A stretch of DNA of 64,000 bases, taken from positions 59,141,160 to 59,205,159 of the forward strand of contig CM039464.1 in assembly GCA_022414725.1 (NCBI GenBank), given 5' to 3'. Source of the stretch: Microglena sp. YARC. Taxonomy: Eukaryota; Chlorophyta; Chlorophyceae; Chlamydomonadales; Chlamydomonadaceae. Both the position numbers and the translations under genes were made by a program. This document shows, one piece after another, positions 1 to 25,860 of this stretch. The notes beneath the pieces are model-generated. The model was not told where the DNA came from. It saw only the letters and a program-made list of their open reading frames with translations, and searched no databases. Every line of letters starts with the position of its first letter. Position 1 is the first letter of the stretch.

Positions 1-59
1 AGAAAAGACTAAATTATACAGGCATGTCCACCAGATTCTGATCAATCCAGGCTGGTCCA

Positions 60-460
60 TGAGTAAAGAATGACTGCTATACAAAGCCATGGCATTGCCC
101 CACCACAACCCTCACACCCATGGTAGGGCCCCACAACCTTCACAGCCATGGTAGCCTAGGGAGTGCCCTGAAACCTATACAGTCATGACAGTGCACCACC
201 ACCGCCCATACAGGCAAGAGATTTCCAAACCATTAATCACACAGCCATGGGAGCGCCCCAATACCACTCACACAGCCTTGGCAGCGCACCAACAGCACCG
301 ACACATCCATAGCAATGCACCAATGCCCTTACACTTCCACCCTTTAAAAGCCTTGTCATTGAACCACCACCACCCACATAGGCATAGTTGTGCTTCATTG
401 CTCTTTCAAAGCCATGGGAGAGACCTACCACCCCTACACATCCATGGCTGTTAACCACCA
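60..460. repeat. degenerate minisatellite, CAGCCATGG-type units
   Basis: Loosely repeated units of roughly 35-40 bases contain cagccatgg or cagtcatga followed by short CA-rich spacers. Short frames are open on both strands but encode only His/Pro-rich repeats, so no gene is called. A related CCA-rich stretch recurs at about 860-1140. Confidence 0.6.
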
Positions 461-476
461 CCTGTATTGTATTAAG

Positions 477-566
477 TCTAGAACCTTCTACGCGTTGTTG
501 TCTAGAACCTTCTACAAGTTGTTAGTCTAGAGCCTTCTACGTTTTTTTTTGTCAGGAACCTTCTAC
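477..566 (+). promoter_or_regulatory. array of four heat-shock-element-like boxes
   Basis: Four copies of a 15-base box close to tctagaaccttctac start at 477, 501, 526 and 552, a regular spacing of 24-26 bases. The first two are identical; the third has one change (gagcc) and the fourth begins tcagg. Three keep the core GAAnnTTC (the third has GAGnnTTC), the inverted pentamer pair bound by heat-shock factor in eukaryotes, and the flanks approach the palindrome CTAGAAnnTTCTAG. A TATA box follows about 90 bases downstream. Binding by a heat-shock factor is inferred. Confidence 0.5.
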
Positions 567-652
567 GAGGCTTCTTGTGAGAATTCATAGGGTTTCTATG
601 AGCCGTACACTTTAGGCTTGTGTTTTGTTAAGTCCCTCCTCGATTCGACAAT

Positions 653-662
653 ACTATATAAG
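653..662 (+). promoter_or_regulatory. TATA box downstream of the HSE-like array
   Basis: The sequence actatataag is a good TATA box and lies about 90 bases after the last heat-shock-like box. No convincing gene begins in the next 1 kb. A short open frame at 618-800 (60 codons) is not recognisable. The promoter may belong to a lost gene, a non-coding RNA, or a long leader of the FAN gene at 2751. Confidence 0.4.
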
Positions 663-860
663 TTGGCCTTCAAACATGTACAGCACTTGGAACATGTAAA
701 TTCTGACGCTGTGACAATCACTGGCTTCTGCCTGATCTGCAAACAAGTCTTCGAGTTCATTGTTCCTTGCCCCCCCCCGTCCCTTGACCCTTGCGCGTAA
801 CAATCGCTGGCTGTCTGGATCGTTACCCTTCACTACCTATACGTAGCCATGATTACATGA

Positions 861-1140
861 TTGTTCCCCACCACCTACCACCAACACAGTCATGATAGTA
901 CACCAGTACACCACCACCCACACAGTCATGACACTACCATGCAACCACCCACACAGCCACGGGCGTGCCCAGCAACACATCATGCCTGCCCAAGCTCACC
1001 CTCCCCTCCCACCACACCATACCTGCCCCCAGCCCATGCATAGCTCCTACGCTTACCCTCCCCTCCCACCACACCGTGCCTGCCCCCAGCCCATGCACAT
1101 CTCCCAACCTTACCCTCCACTCCCACCACACCATACGACC
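861..1140. repeat. CCA/CAC-rich degenerate tandem repeat
   Basis: Repeated blocks of the type ctcccaccacaccatacctgcccccagcccatgc, about 55-60 bases each, occur at roughly 1000-1130 and are preceded by cacacagtcatga units. Several overlapping frames are open only because the composition is biased. 1170-1680 shows nothing recognisable. Confidence 0.5.
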
Positions 1141-1838
1141 ACACGGATGGGCTACTATGAGTGTGTGTAATGACCAAATAGACTATATCACATGCATTAC
1201 TCGCATCACCAAGCTGACCAAACTTGAGCCCTAGATCATATCAACAGAGGCATTGCAGGTTGTGACGCATGCACCATGGAAAAATATGTTCTGGTCATCA
1301 CATGATCGCAGAGAATGGGCACTTCCACCTATGCACATGTTAGGAAATACTTCATACTTCAACCATGGCCCAGCGATCCGCATGTATGTATGTAGTAGGT
1401 GTGAAACGTTTTTAGCGCACTTAGAAACCTGTACTATGCGGTAGGAACATCTGCTCGAGGAGAGGCAATTCCAATTGACCAGAAAGGCTTGTTCAGAGCT
1501 TCACAAAGATAGCGCACCTCGGTGCGAGTAGAGGTGCTCCCTGGGGAAAGCTGATTTCTGAGATTTTCGAGCTGAGAGGATTGATGCGTTCAACAGTTGG
1601 GATTCAAACGGGGTTAGACGAAGGTGGCATCATCGAAGTTACTGAGCGCTTAACATCGGAAAACGCGTAGCGCAGTAAACATGCATTGGTCAAACGCAGA
1701 GTATTTTGACGCCTCCCCGGGTCGCGGCGGTAGCTGTCCCTCCGTTCCTCCTAGCTCCCACCTCCCTTCGTCATGTCTTTGTGAACTCTTGGCATGCCTT
1801 GATGCTCGTGATCGCCCCTCAATAACTCACTTCCGCCA

Positions 1839-2243
1839 ATGCCTGATCCAGTCTGGGAACCGCCCACTGTTCCATCTGAGCAACAAGACTCGCTGCCAAA
1901 AAAATCGCACCCCCCCCGGAACAAAAACGCATCCGAATCGTCCGACCTGAACCCAACTTTTGATTGTTCCGAGTCCCTCCTTCCGGTAGAAGGCTTAACT
2001 CGTTCTCTGCCTCCCAAGCTCTCCTACAAGCGCGGCGCAGCTGGCGCACTATCTTCGGACGCAGCCCCGGAGGAGTCGAGCGTGAAGATCTGCGACGAAG
2101 GGGAAGGCGAGAGGCAGAAAGAAGCTAAGGAGCCAAGACTAGAAGCTTCCTGCATCCGAGGCTTTGCCCCCCCGAGGAAGCCTAGAATTGGAGCCAACTA
2201 TCAGGCTATCGTCCCTGACTGGATTCCCCCAGCCAAGAAGTAG
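1839..2243 (+). CDS. hypothetical ORF with ELM2-like C-terminus
   Basis: A 134-codon frame opens at an ATG and ends at TAG just after IGANYQAIVPDW. That string resembles the start of ELM2 domains of chromatin proteins, in which an R-[IV]-G-x-x-[YF]-Q-A-x-[IV]-P motif opens the domain. The N-terminal 100 residues are charged and Ser/Pro-rich and look disordered. If the resemblance is real, the stop truncates the domain after its first strand, so this would be a gene fragment or one exon whose donor lies before the stop. No neighbouring exon was recognised. It lies 500 bases upstream of the FAN gene on the same strand and shows no link to it. Chance openness in GC-rich DNA is a serious alternative. 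Confidence 0.3.
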   Translation: MPDPVWEPPTVPSEQQDSLPKKSHPPRNKNASESSDLNPTFDCSESLLPVEGLTRSLPPKLSYKRGAAGALSSDAAPEESSVKICDEGEGERQKEAKEPRLEASCIRGFAPPRKPRIGANYQAIVPDWIPPAKK

Positions 2244-2750
2244 AAGCCAGACTGGTTATAAACCTCTGTGTTGAGAGTGCTACGTCAACCATTGAGTAGC
2301 CAATCATTATCAGCATTAGCTTCCATCAGCATTCACCAGCAAAACCCACCAGCATCAGCAAAAGCTTTTCAGTTGATCTGCCCCTGATAATGAATATACA
2401 TAATCAGTCCTGATAATATTGAAACCCCCTTCTGGCATCAGCAAAAGAAGGCCTACCCAGCGACCAATTTCCCTACAGCCACATTTCAAGCAAAGGGGGC
2501 CCTTGAGCAGAAGCGCAGGCAGGGGTGGTGTCACCATACGGATAAAGAACATCCCCTCAGTAGCACTCGTTAACAGGTGTCCTGAAGCAACAATATCAGC
2601 ACCAGCATCAGTATTTATCTCAGCATCAGCCCTTCTGTATCCAGACACCCTTAGACAGGCAAATCAGCTTATAGATCCCCGTCTTGTCCCTTTCGGGGGG
2701 TGTGAGTCGAAACCAGGGGAGCAGAGTTTGTCTGGTGGTTTAGAGCAGCC

Positions 2751-16190
<13,440 letters not shown>

Positions 16191-16239
16191 GCCCCTATGT
16201 AGCTGCATGTGTAGCTTAGTCTGTAGCTGAATATGTAAA

Positions 16240-18000
16240 GCTAGGTTTAGCTGTTGGTAGCATTGTGCTGAGGGTAGCCATGCAGTTGTTGTGTGGTTAC
16301 TGAGGATGGCCATGTGCTGAGGATAGCTATGCACGATCATTACCTTATACTGACCAAGGGTGCAGAACTGAATTGCACTCTGGGCCTCATTTGTTTGCGT
16401 AGCGATTCGTAATGGTATAGCAGTTTATACATGGTATAGCAGTTTATTAATGGTACAGCAGTTTATAAATGGTCTCCGCATCCTAGTCGTGGGTTCAAAT
16501 TATTTTAGTGAGGAGTAGGCTCCTTGGTTTCCGCGGGCATCATGTTTTAAGTGAGCTGCCCAGATCTTGCCGAAACCCATGTTACACTTCAATTCAATTT
16601 CCGAGTCTTGGGGAACAGCATTGATGAGTGTTAACGAGCGGTAATTTGTGGATTGCACTGTTACATTCGGGTGTTACAACTTTAACGTTAATGCTGTTTC
16701 ATTTTGTATACATCATGTAAAGATGTCAAGATGGATCCATACCAATGGGTATGAGTTTCAGTTGGGCCCGTTCACGAGTACTTTACTGGAGTGGTTCATG
16801 GCCATCATATTCCAAGCTGGGCCTTCCATCCCCATGCCTCAAATTGGATGTGAATAGGCTGTTTACATTTTACACACAATGCTTACCGAAAAGTGAACGG
16901 ACCAAGTTGCAAGCTTTGTTTGGGTATCCACATGGCATGTTTTTGTTATACACGGAGGACAAATCCATGCGGGGTAGATCTGCCAAGTGTGCACCATGGG
17001 CCGCTACCGAGCCTGGTGTTAGACATGGAGAAAACTAAGAGGATAGCTCAGCCTAAGAGCTCAGGAGATTCAATTCAAAATCTTTGTCAGCGACACAATG
17101 GACCCTCCCAAATCTGTGTGCATCACGCAACACGTAAAAAGGTAGTGTGTAGAACAAGCCATGCCCCCCAATGCCCCCCCCTGCGGTACCACAATTAATT
17201 ATTCGGATGTTCAAATTGTTCATAATGTTCATCGATTTTTTATTTGAATAATCTCCTCTGATAATCTAGAACTCATCTGGATTTGTTTAGCTTGAACTTT
17301 GAATTGGACGCACCCAATTCTGCAGGTTGTGTCCTGGGACGCAGTTAAATCCGTAGGCTGCGTCCTACTATCAACATAACCCGTAGCCCACGGAAATGGA
17401 GTGGGTGGTGGGGCCAATCAACTGATGGGTGAGACGCAACCAACAATCTGAACCTGCGTCTGGGACGCAACAGACCCTCCCCATGTTGCGTCCTTCACTA
17501 CCCTGCTCTGCTCCTGATTTGAATTGTTAATGGATTGAATATGGCTAGGAACCGATTCATTACATGGTTTTACAGCAAGCTTGCGAAAACTGCAGGACCC
17601 AAGTAACACACTTAGTGAACTTGAACTTACTCTGAGAACATGTAATAAGGAAATTTAACACAGGTAAAACGACCCTTTGCCAAATGGTTAACAGGTTTCA
17701 ACCTGAGTCGGTTCCTGCCATGGACCCCTGTGCCGAGTAATTGGGCCATGTTTTCCTGAAATCCCCTCTAAGGAAAATGGGCCAATTTGCCAATACATAT
17801 TCTTGCCATTACTATAGGTGTGTACGTTCCACTGGGTTGGGAAGCAAACGTAAATTGTGGGTTCATTTAAGTTGTATATGTACAGCTATTAGCCATGTGT
17901 GTAAACAAAACATATATAAATGGGAGGTAATTAATTGCACTTCTGGTGGAAAACTTGAACATGGATTTAAAGGTTTGCTGGGTTGCTGGGTTGCTAATTT
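16240..18000. other. intergenic stretch without recognisable genes
   Basis: Only short unsupported frames are present. 16400-16520 has repeats of tggtatagcagtttat and a weak tRNA-like ggttcaaat motif. 17240-17620 is unique sequence, and no splice-supported exon was seen. Confidence 0.5.
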
Positions 18001-18009
18001 CACTATGGT

Positions 18010-18612
18010 GATTTATGATGGCAACTTAGTATGGATTTACTACAAGTAATACCTATAGCTATGCTGTTGCGGCGTACCCAGGAGTGTCACGCAGCATCAA
18101 AACCATGGGTATGATACCACATCATGCACGGGGGTATGATGGCACCTTAGTATGGATATACTGCACGTCTTACCTATGGCTATGCTGTTGCGGCGTACCC
18201 ACAAGTATGATGCAGCATCATTACCACGGGTCTGATACCACATCATGCACAAAGGTTTGATGGCACCTTAGTATGGATCTACCACACGCCATATAGCTAT
18301 GCTGTTGCGGTGTACCCACAAGCATGATGCAGCATCATAACCACGGGTCTGATACCACATCATGCACGAAGGTTTGATGGCACCTTCGTACGGATCTACC
18401 ACACGCCATACATATAGCTATGTTGTTGCGGCCTACCCACAAGTATGATGCAGCATCATAACCATGGGTATGATACCACATCATGCACAAAGGTATGATG
18501 ACACCTTAGTATGGATCTACCACACGCCATACATATAGGACTGATGCTTGATCATACCAATGTGTATCATGTATCATCAACCTGCAGGTACGATACCACA
18601 TCATGCCCTAGG
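18010..18612 (+). repeat. tandem repeat, about 117-bp unit, five copies
   Basis: Units contain gtatggatctaccacacgcca, then tagctatgctgttgcggcgtaccc, then atgcagcatcat and gataccacatcatgcac. Copies start near 18010, 18127, 18250, 18365 and 18495; the last is truncated. 18640-18770 adds a shorter repeat of ccacttctggcaacatcg. Confidence 0.75.
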
Positions 18613-19399
18613 TATGGATAGTATATTAATATCCTCCAGTGCTGCCACTTCTGGCAACATCGATTTAGTATTTATTATTTTCATGGTGCTACCCACTTCT
18701 TGCAACATCGATTTAGTATTTAGTACTTGATATTTCATGGTTCTGCCACTTCTGGCAACATCGCCAACACAGCCCGCCACAGTGCCCCAGTATTTGTAAT
18801 AAGCCCGATTAATCGCGCGCCTGATGTAAGGCGCACGGCATATAGCTGCCAGATACTCAATGTGTCTGACTTACCAAAGTCCACACCTGGGCATATGGCT
18901 GCCATATACTTAATGCTTACGCCCAAATCCTTATTAAAATCACTGACAGTTCCCCTACCGTTCAGCTGCGTCCCTCCCACGTCCCTGCCAACAAATTCAC
19001 ATGTTGGCAGTCGGCCTCAACAAAGGCTGCGCCAACATAGCGACCCTGCGGACAAGTTGAGGAGTAGTCAGAAGACCCTCTCGGATGTTAGGGAGCAGGC
19101 TTGTCTTGGGTCAACAATGGCCTGTCGGTGACAACATAATGTAATGAACACATTATCCCTTTTGAGACTCACAGCCGTAATGAAATGGAGCTCACTGATA
19201 CCACTGTTCAGCACCGAACTTCACACCCATGCTACTGTCTCCTTCAAGCCCATCGTCGCGTGCAGACGGCATATGGACCATGCCCCAAACCCTCCTCCAG
19301 GGGGATGACAGCACCCCCCTCACTCCACCCCTATTGGTGGTTGGCCCCAGTGCAAGCAAACGGGCTGGCCCCTTCAACTTCATGCCTCGTGACAAGGCG

Positions 19400-19401
<2 letters not shown>

Positions 19402-19455
<54 letters not shown>
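19402..19455. repeat. (TA)n microsatellite
   Basis: About 27 uninterrupted ta units follow ggcgtataa. It is bounded by non-coding DNA. Confidence 0.9.
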
Positions 19456-19457
<2 letters not shown>

Positions 19458-19859
19458 GTATGGCGCAGCGCCCAGATTTTCTTTTTCAGTGAGTCAAAAG
19501 CACAACCCTAAAGGAGGCAGTTGCCCTTTTGAAGCAACCCAAATGACAAAAATGTAGTACCCTGCTGCGTACAAGTGCCCTGCCACGGTAGCACGTATAT
19601 AAATCATCAGTTAATCTCTTGCTCAGTTAATCTGAGTTCTAGGATCTGCAACTAAGGCATCTCATACACACGAGCATTCAGTGGGTCCATGCACTGCTCA
19701 GCGACCTAGAAGAAACAAGGGCGTTTTGTCCCATCGCTCAAATCTGGATCAAGCCCTTCTTCATCTGCCCTCTTAGTGAAATACTTGGCTGCTTGTCGAT
19801 GCCGAGGTGGTCGATGGGTTGCGAACGAGGGTGCCATACGGGCGCCTTTACAAGGTACC

Positions 19860-20545
19860 CGTACACATAATGACGGAAGTCAGTAACAGCAACGAGCCCT
19901 AAACAAAAGCTTGGGCAGACAAATTCCTGGTCCTCCATACATGTGCCTTGCCAAGGTGGCATGCAATCACAATGACGTGATCTCAGCAACACCAACAGCG
20001 CAAGCCTAAGCCAAAGCTTGGACAGACTATTTAAGGTCCAGCGTGTCGAAATTCAATTTGATGACAGGAAAGGTTAATAAATCGCTATTCCTCTCGGTTT
20101 CCATACAGGTGCCTTGCCCAAGGTGGCACGTAACACAATAACGGAAGTCAGCTACAGCTACAGCACGAGCCCAAACCCAAAGCTTTGGCAGACTATTCCG
20201 AAGGTCAAGGGTGTCGAAATTCAATTTAAAAACAGGAAGGTCAATAGATTGCTATGTCTCGGTTTTCCATACAGGTGCCTTGCCAAGGTTGGCACGTATA
20301 CACAATAACGGAAGTCAGCTACAGCTACAGCACGAGCCCAAAAAACCAAAGCTTTGGCAGACTATTCTGAAGGTCAAAGGTGTCGAAATTCAATTTAAAA
20401 ACAGGAAGGTCAATAGATTGCTATGTCTCGGTTTTCCATACAGGTGCCTTGCCAAGGTTAGAACGTATACACAATGGCGGAAGTCAGCAACAGCAACAGC
20501 ACAAGCCCAAAACCAAAGCTTGGGCAGACTATTCTGAAGGTCTAG
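19860..20545 (+). repeat. tandem repeat, about 165-170-bp unit, four to five copies
   Basis: Each unit carries acaggtgccttgccaaggt, ataacggaagtcagctacag, cacgagccca, aaagctttggcagactatt and gtgtcgaaattcaattt. Copies run from about 19865 to 20545, the inner two being most alike. 20550-21580 contains G-runs and GT-rich DNA and no supported gene. Confidence 0.75.
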
Positions 20546-21582
20546 CGTGTTCGAAATTCAATTTCATGGCTCTGCTGCTCAGACGACAGCTGTCACCATT
20601 TCCATCTCCGGCAAATCGGGGGGATGTCCGCCCCAAACATACCCTTCTCCTACGCATGTGGGGGGTGAGTAAAGGGTTACAAAAAGAGGCACACTCGAGA
20701 ACAGGCAAACCGTCCCTGACCAACTTCGATAAGAACAGAAGAAAAAACACAAACTATGGGGGGGGGGGGTACAAAATACCATGCATTCAATTGCGCGTAG
20801 CGACGCTTGGGAATGAGGGGGGGGGGAGGGGCAGGGTGCACAAAAATAAGATGCAACCCATGAATTACATGACATGAACATCATAACATTAAATTGCCCA
20901 GAGATTGTATTTTCAGCTACGAGCACCAGCTTCTTGGTAGCTCCTCTTTCCTGGCTATTCAGCCAAACCTTAAAGCGGCTAGTTCACCTGGGAGCCAGCA
21001 ATAATCGCTTTTCTAGCACTTCTAGCACTGCTGAAATTTGTGATCTTTGCCCAATGGCTGCTCAGGGAGCTTCCTAGAAGCTGCAGCTCGTAGCTGAAAA
21101 TAAAATAAAAACACTGGTGGTTGCACCTGGCAATAGGGCCATACATTGACCCAAGTCATTCCATCACCACGCTCACGGCAAGGTGGTGGGGTGGGGTGGG
21201 GTGGGGTGGGGTGGGGGGGTCTGTCATCCTTCCCACGAGAAGGGAGCAGATTGGAACGGTTTTTTGGTGTGTTGTGTGGTGTGTGTGGTGTGTGGTGTGT
21301 GTGTGTGTGGTGTGTGTGGGGGGTCTATCACCCTTCCCTCATGAAGAGTCAGATTGGAAACAGTTTGCTGTGTGTGTATGTCTGTGTGGGTGTGGGTGTG
21401 GGGGTCTATCATTTCCTTTCCACAAGAAGGGAACAAATTGGAACAGATTGGAGGAATAGGGAGAATATTGGAACAGTTTGTGTGTGGGTATGAGAGTGTG
21501 TATGTGGGTGTGCTTGTACGTGTCCTGTACATCATCCCATTCCACAATAAAAATCCAAAGAAAACAAATGATATACTGTACC

Positions 21583-21648
21583 CTACCTGTGCGTTCGACC
21601 ATCTCCTTACAGTCCTCCTGCATGGCGATGATGTCAGGCCTCATGGCC
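21583..21648 (-). CDS. possible exon, EEP-nuclease-like (RPDIIAMQED)
   Basis: On the minus strand, cttttcag precedes a short open segment encoding AMRPDIIAMQEDCKEMVERT, and the donor gtaggg follows. The string PDIIAMQE resembles the metal-binding PDIIxLQE motif of endonuclease/exonuclease/phosphatase proteins. It is one motif only, and no complete domain was assembled. Confidence 0.3.
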
Positions 21649-21712
21649 TGAAAAGGCCGTGTTAAACTCCCTCAACTGACTTGGCCTCGTGGATACCGAT
21701 CATCTGGGAGCT

Positions 21713-21831
21713 TACCAGAAGAAGGGCAGCGTTGGTAGGCGCGGATGTTGGTGAACTGGCAGGTCAGGCTCTCCTTCCACTCATGATAGGGCACCAGATT
21801 TAGCATGTTTAGTCCAATGTTAATGTCTTCC
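21713..21831 (-). CDS. possible exon upstream of the EEP-like exon
   Basis: A minus-strand open segment encodes NIGLNMLNLVPYHEWKESL and later QFTNIRAYQRCPSS and ends at a good donor, gtaagc. Its phase does not fit directly onto the exon at 21583-21648, so either an exon is missing, one copy is decayed, or they are unrelated. The family is not recognised. Confidence 0.25.
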
Positions 21832-21849
21832 CAAGTGCCTTTGGTTGCT

Positions 21850-24800
21850 CATGGAGTCCGATATAATACCCAATGCTAACTTGCCGGATAGCTTGCTGCT
21901 TATTGCCATACACATCGCCCCCCGTTCATCCATTCCCGAAACTTGCACTTATTGCCCCAATCACCACCCGCCTGTACATGAGATCCATTAACGGCAGTGG
22001 CAGGGTCGTGTGCAAGAGGTCGGTCCCTCACGCCTCATGAGGTAAGAGTGGATTGGGTCCCATCAGGGACGGGGAGGTAGAAACTCTCCTCCATGGCTAA
22101 GAAGAGATGCAGCTGTAGCTGCAGTTTGGAATGGGTTAACACCAGGTCTCATCGGCTGATCATTACGGTAGGCCCGAGTTGTCTGGGCCCATTGCTGCCG
22201 CTGCCCAGGAGGAAGGAAAGCAAAGGACTTATGTACCTGCCTATCTGCTCCTCAAACCAGATCCGGCCCCCATGACCACTGTCCGAGTGGTGCAAAGTGC
22301 TCCCTGCCTGCCCAGGGTCCTCTCCGACTGATGTCAAGAGCCCTGGGCCCACCCCCCCCCCTTGGGCGGTAGTGCCAGATGAAACCGAAAGTCTAGGCCG
22401 GGGATTTTCCCCAGCGTGGTACGAGTCCCTTAATCTTGCTGGCGCCGCACACTCTACTGCGGCGAATAAAATTGGCGATGGGAATGAACGCCCGACGAAG
22501 GGCGAGCACGGGGGGGTGAGAAGGAGGGGGGTTGGGGATTCAACTGGTTCCATTTCGCAACCCAGACCTCGCGTGCAGAGCCCAATCCACCCTGAGCTGC
22601 AGGGTACTGCCGAATCTCGATGCTGCCGAATCATCGCTAGGGTTATCTGGCTCGCGCCGTAGCCTGCGAGGAGTAGCTAGCAGGGAGTGTCACGCGTGCC
22701 AGCCAAGCCCAGCTAACCAGCAATGCCCAAGCAGATTCGCCGTTACAATAATGACCCTGCGCGCATGGCCTCCCGGATCCTGGTTATTAAAACTACAAAG
22801 AGGAGTCCAGCATGCCGCACGTACCTAGTACCTATACGGAAGCGTATTGCCCACCACTGACGAGCTATCAACTGCATCAATGAAGAAAAGGAAGCGCAAA
22901 CTGAAAATTCGCTGCAGACAGGCAAAAGGCAAAGGCCGAGCTTCCGGTCCGGATTTGAAAAACAACAAAGTAGCGTCATATATATAAGGTTAGGTCCAAC
23001 AGGCGGTTGCAGTTCCCGTCCAAAGAACGCCCTCTAGTAGCAATGTGAGGCCTGCGCTGATGCAACAACTGATCTTAGGAAGGGCTGGCAAAAACGTCGG
23101 GGCAACCTCGCGCCTACCTGGAGTTCACGGAGGATTGTCGGAGGGATATCACGTGAGTAGGGGCCGCCACGGCCCCCTCACCCGAACTACCCTGGCAGGA
23201 TCGCGTATCTCCGTGGCTTTAGAATTTTCCTAGCAATTTATCAAAATCTTCGCCAAAATCTCGCAGTATGTGCCCCTCGTATGGTCGAGCAACCAGAACA
23301 GGGCTCCGGGCATGCGAACTCTTTTTCAATCCATGCCTGCGATGGAATCGCCCTCGAGTAGGAGATTCATTGGAGGCAGGTGATTTCTTATCCGTCCGTT
23401 CATGCACATGACAGGACCCGTTCAATGCTGTTCAGGATTGTCCGCGCAGCCAAGCAACCCAACAACCGCGCCGAACTAAACAAAGGCATCGTGTGCGACA
23501 AGCTCAGTGTTACTGCCGGCATTGAGGCAACACGCCTGATAGTGGCTGCCATAAGCGACGAAACTCCCCCTGCTGCTACCAACAAGCTGAGCCTGTATGG
23601 GCTTTCTACTAAAAGTTAGGAAAGGTTGTCAATTATGATCTTCTGTCAGTATATATAAGTTGTGGCGTGAGAGGATATAGGCGCAGTGCCGGCGCGTGTG
23701 TCGGCGCCTTTTGGCCTAGCCCCACTTGGGTTTTGGTCCATAATCTGGCCGGACCTGTCGCCCAGGGTGGAGCCAGTCTGGATTTCGAATTTTCGGCGCG
23801 CACCACTAGAACGATTGCCTCTCTGCTGCCCGACCACCCAATCCAACCCACCCGCCCAAGGTTGGCCGGCTTGGTGCCCAAATTTCTCCTGCGACGCTGT
23901 TACCCCGTTGCGCTGCTATTGAGCTGCTCTAATGAAGCCTGTTGTCGTTTTCAACTCCTTCTCGGCTGCTCTCCTGGCCCAGCCGTTCTGAATACCCGAA
24001 TCTTTCCTTCGCACTTCTGCTATTTCGTGCTTCGCTGCACTGAGCCGGCCCGATATTAACAGGTGTAGCCTCCTATTGTTCCATCTGCCCAAAACTCTTC
24101 CCACAAATTTCGCTGCCCACTGTCAATATCTTCGCATGCAGCGCTCCCGCCCGTCGCAGGCATTTCCCTTGCCTCTCTCGCGGCTCTCACGCACTTCCTG
24201 CCAGCTCGCTGACTGCCATTCCCGCTGATGAATCAACTATGGTCGTGGCCAGCGGGCAGTAGTTTCGGAATAACCCGTTACGGCGTTACCCGTTTCGGAT
24301 CTCGATTTTCCGAGACCGTACCTTGACAGTGGCACGGGGTCGAGACCTAACCGCTCGTGGCCCACGGGTGGTCCTCCGTCCGGACGGACGGGGCTCAGAT
24401 GCTAGGTCTTATCTTCTCCTTGTATCAACTTATATTCTGGGATGTGTTCCACAGAGATTGTCGCCGTCCCCGGAAACAAAAATAAACTCCCAGGGAAGTG
24501 GCCAGGTAGGCAATTTTGTTTCCACAGGGTTCCCCGGAGTTTCCCCGGCAGAATCCCCGGAGTTCCAGAGTCGGAAATCTTGCGGAACAGTCGTCGAATC
24601 TTTACTCCCATGGGTATTTTAATGAAAAATATTTTCGAAATGATTTACGAAAAATGACCCGGTTTAAAAGTACAAAAACGGTAAAACGAATTAACGACTT
24701 TCCCTGCTTTCCAGTTGAGAAAGTTAAAAATCGGAAGGAGCAAGGTGGCTGGGACCGGAACATGCGCCCCACCCCTGGAGCATTTTGGAGTCCTCCCAGG

Positions 24801-25290
24801 GTCCACATCAGCAGTTTCCCGGAGTCCACATCCCAGCAATCCCAGAAATCGGCTAAGAGGGTCGACACATAAACATCGACAAGGCGTGTCATTGTTAATG
24901 CGTTAAGTGACAACTTGCAGCTTTTACTGGCACAGCGGCTCCTCTCTGTTTGTTCTGTCGTTGGGCTTTCCCTGATTCGGGTCCAGCAGTTGACCTGTCA
25001 GTCAAACTGACCCCAACCAAAAACTCGCCCGGAGAATCCCGAAGTCCTCGGCGAATCAAAGCATTCGGATTCTCCGGGATTGATCCAGTTTTGGGGTATA
25101 CAGTTGAGCTGCCAGTCGGACACCTGAACTAATCCAGGAAAGCCAAAACATCCTGTGGAAAACACCACCCCTTACAGCTTGTTTTCCAACCAGTTTAAGG
25201 GTACCGGGATAGAGCAGGCGGATAAATTCAATTATTTTCGGCAGCTAACCGTTTTGGTCGGAAACCAGCAAAAGTATATGTCCGTGTTAA
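21850..25290. other. gene-poor DNA
   Basis: No supported exon. 24440-24560 is rich in ccccggagtttccccgg-type text, and 25020-25085 has an inverted pair, ccggagaatccc and attctccggg. Related gaattctcgg-rich text recurs at 28140-28270 and 28905-28960. These look like decayed repeat families. Confidence 0.45.
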
Positions 25291-25299
25291 AGACCACCG

Positions 25300-25860
25300 T
25301 GGCCCGGTAGTGCAATGGCGCACCCCCCCCCCCCCCGCCAAATTAAAGAAAGTTCAAGGAGGCGGTTAAGTTCAGGTGCATGAATGAGATTATGGGTTTG
25401 ACGTCGACGAAGTTGAGCGCGGCCTCTTAAAAAATCACGCTGCTTTGGGAGTCCCGCATCCTTCTTTCTTTCTCGACACGCATCATTGGATCGCACAGGT
25501 TTCTCTAAGATGGCATTCGCAGCCAGCAGACGGCACCGTCCCTGCCCACGAATTTTCGGACTGAATCTTCCTGAGGCAATCAGCGAGCGGCTAGAAGTGG
25601 AATAAACGCTGAAATTCAGTGTTCTGAATCGCGAGGGAGTGCTGCAGAGCGCATTTCTGCCAGCGTTTGACCCATTTTGAACTGTAACCTGTCAGGCAAA
25701 AGACTGCTTAACTGGTGGAACCGTTTCCAACCATCTTCCCGAAAATTAAAGGCCCCCGGTTAGACGGTCGAGTCTAACACCCACCTGCACCCGAAACACA
25801 ATCCTTAACCGGACCCCCGAGACCAGTTGGAAACAAGCTGTTAGGGGGATTCCAATTGGG
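25300..25860 (+). repeat. left arm of a large imperfect inverted repeat
   Basis: Read on the plus strand it shares, in the same order, gcgcaccccccccc, gaggcggttaa, cctcttaaaaaatca, cgcatcctt-ctttcttt, aataaacgctgaaat, aaaagactgct, cacaatccttaaccgga and ccagttggaaac with the reverse complement of 27600-28065. The arms are diverged with many small gaps. Confidence 0.6.

Noticed and set aside
16395..16510. tRNA gene or SINE near tggtatagcag...gtgggttcaaat
   Set aside because: Only an approximate B box and a poor A box; no stems pair.
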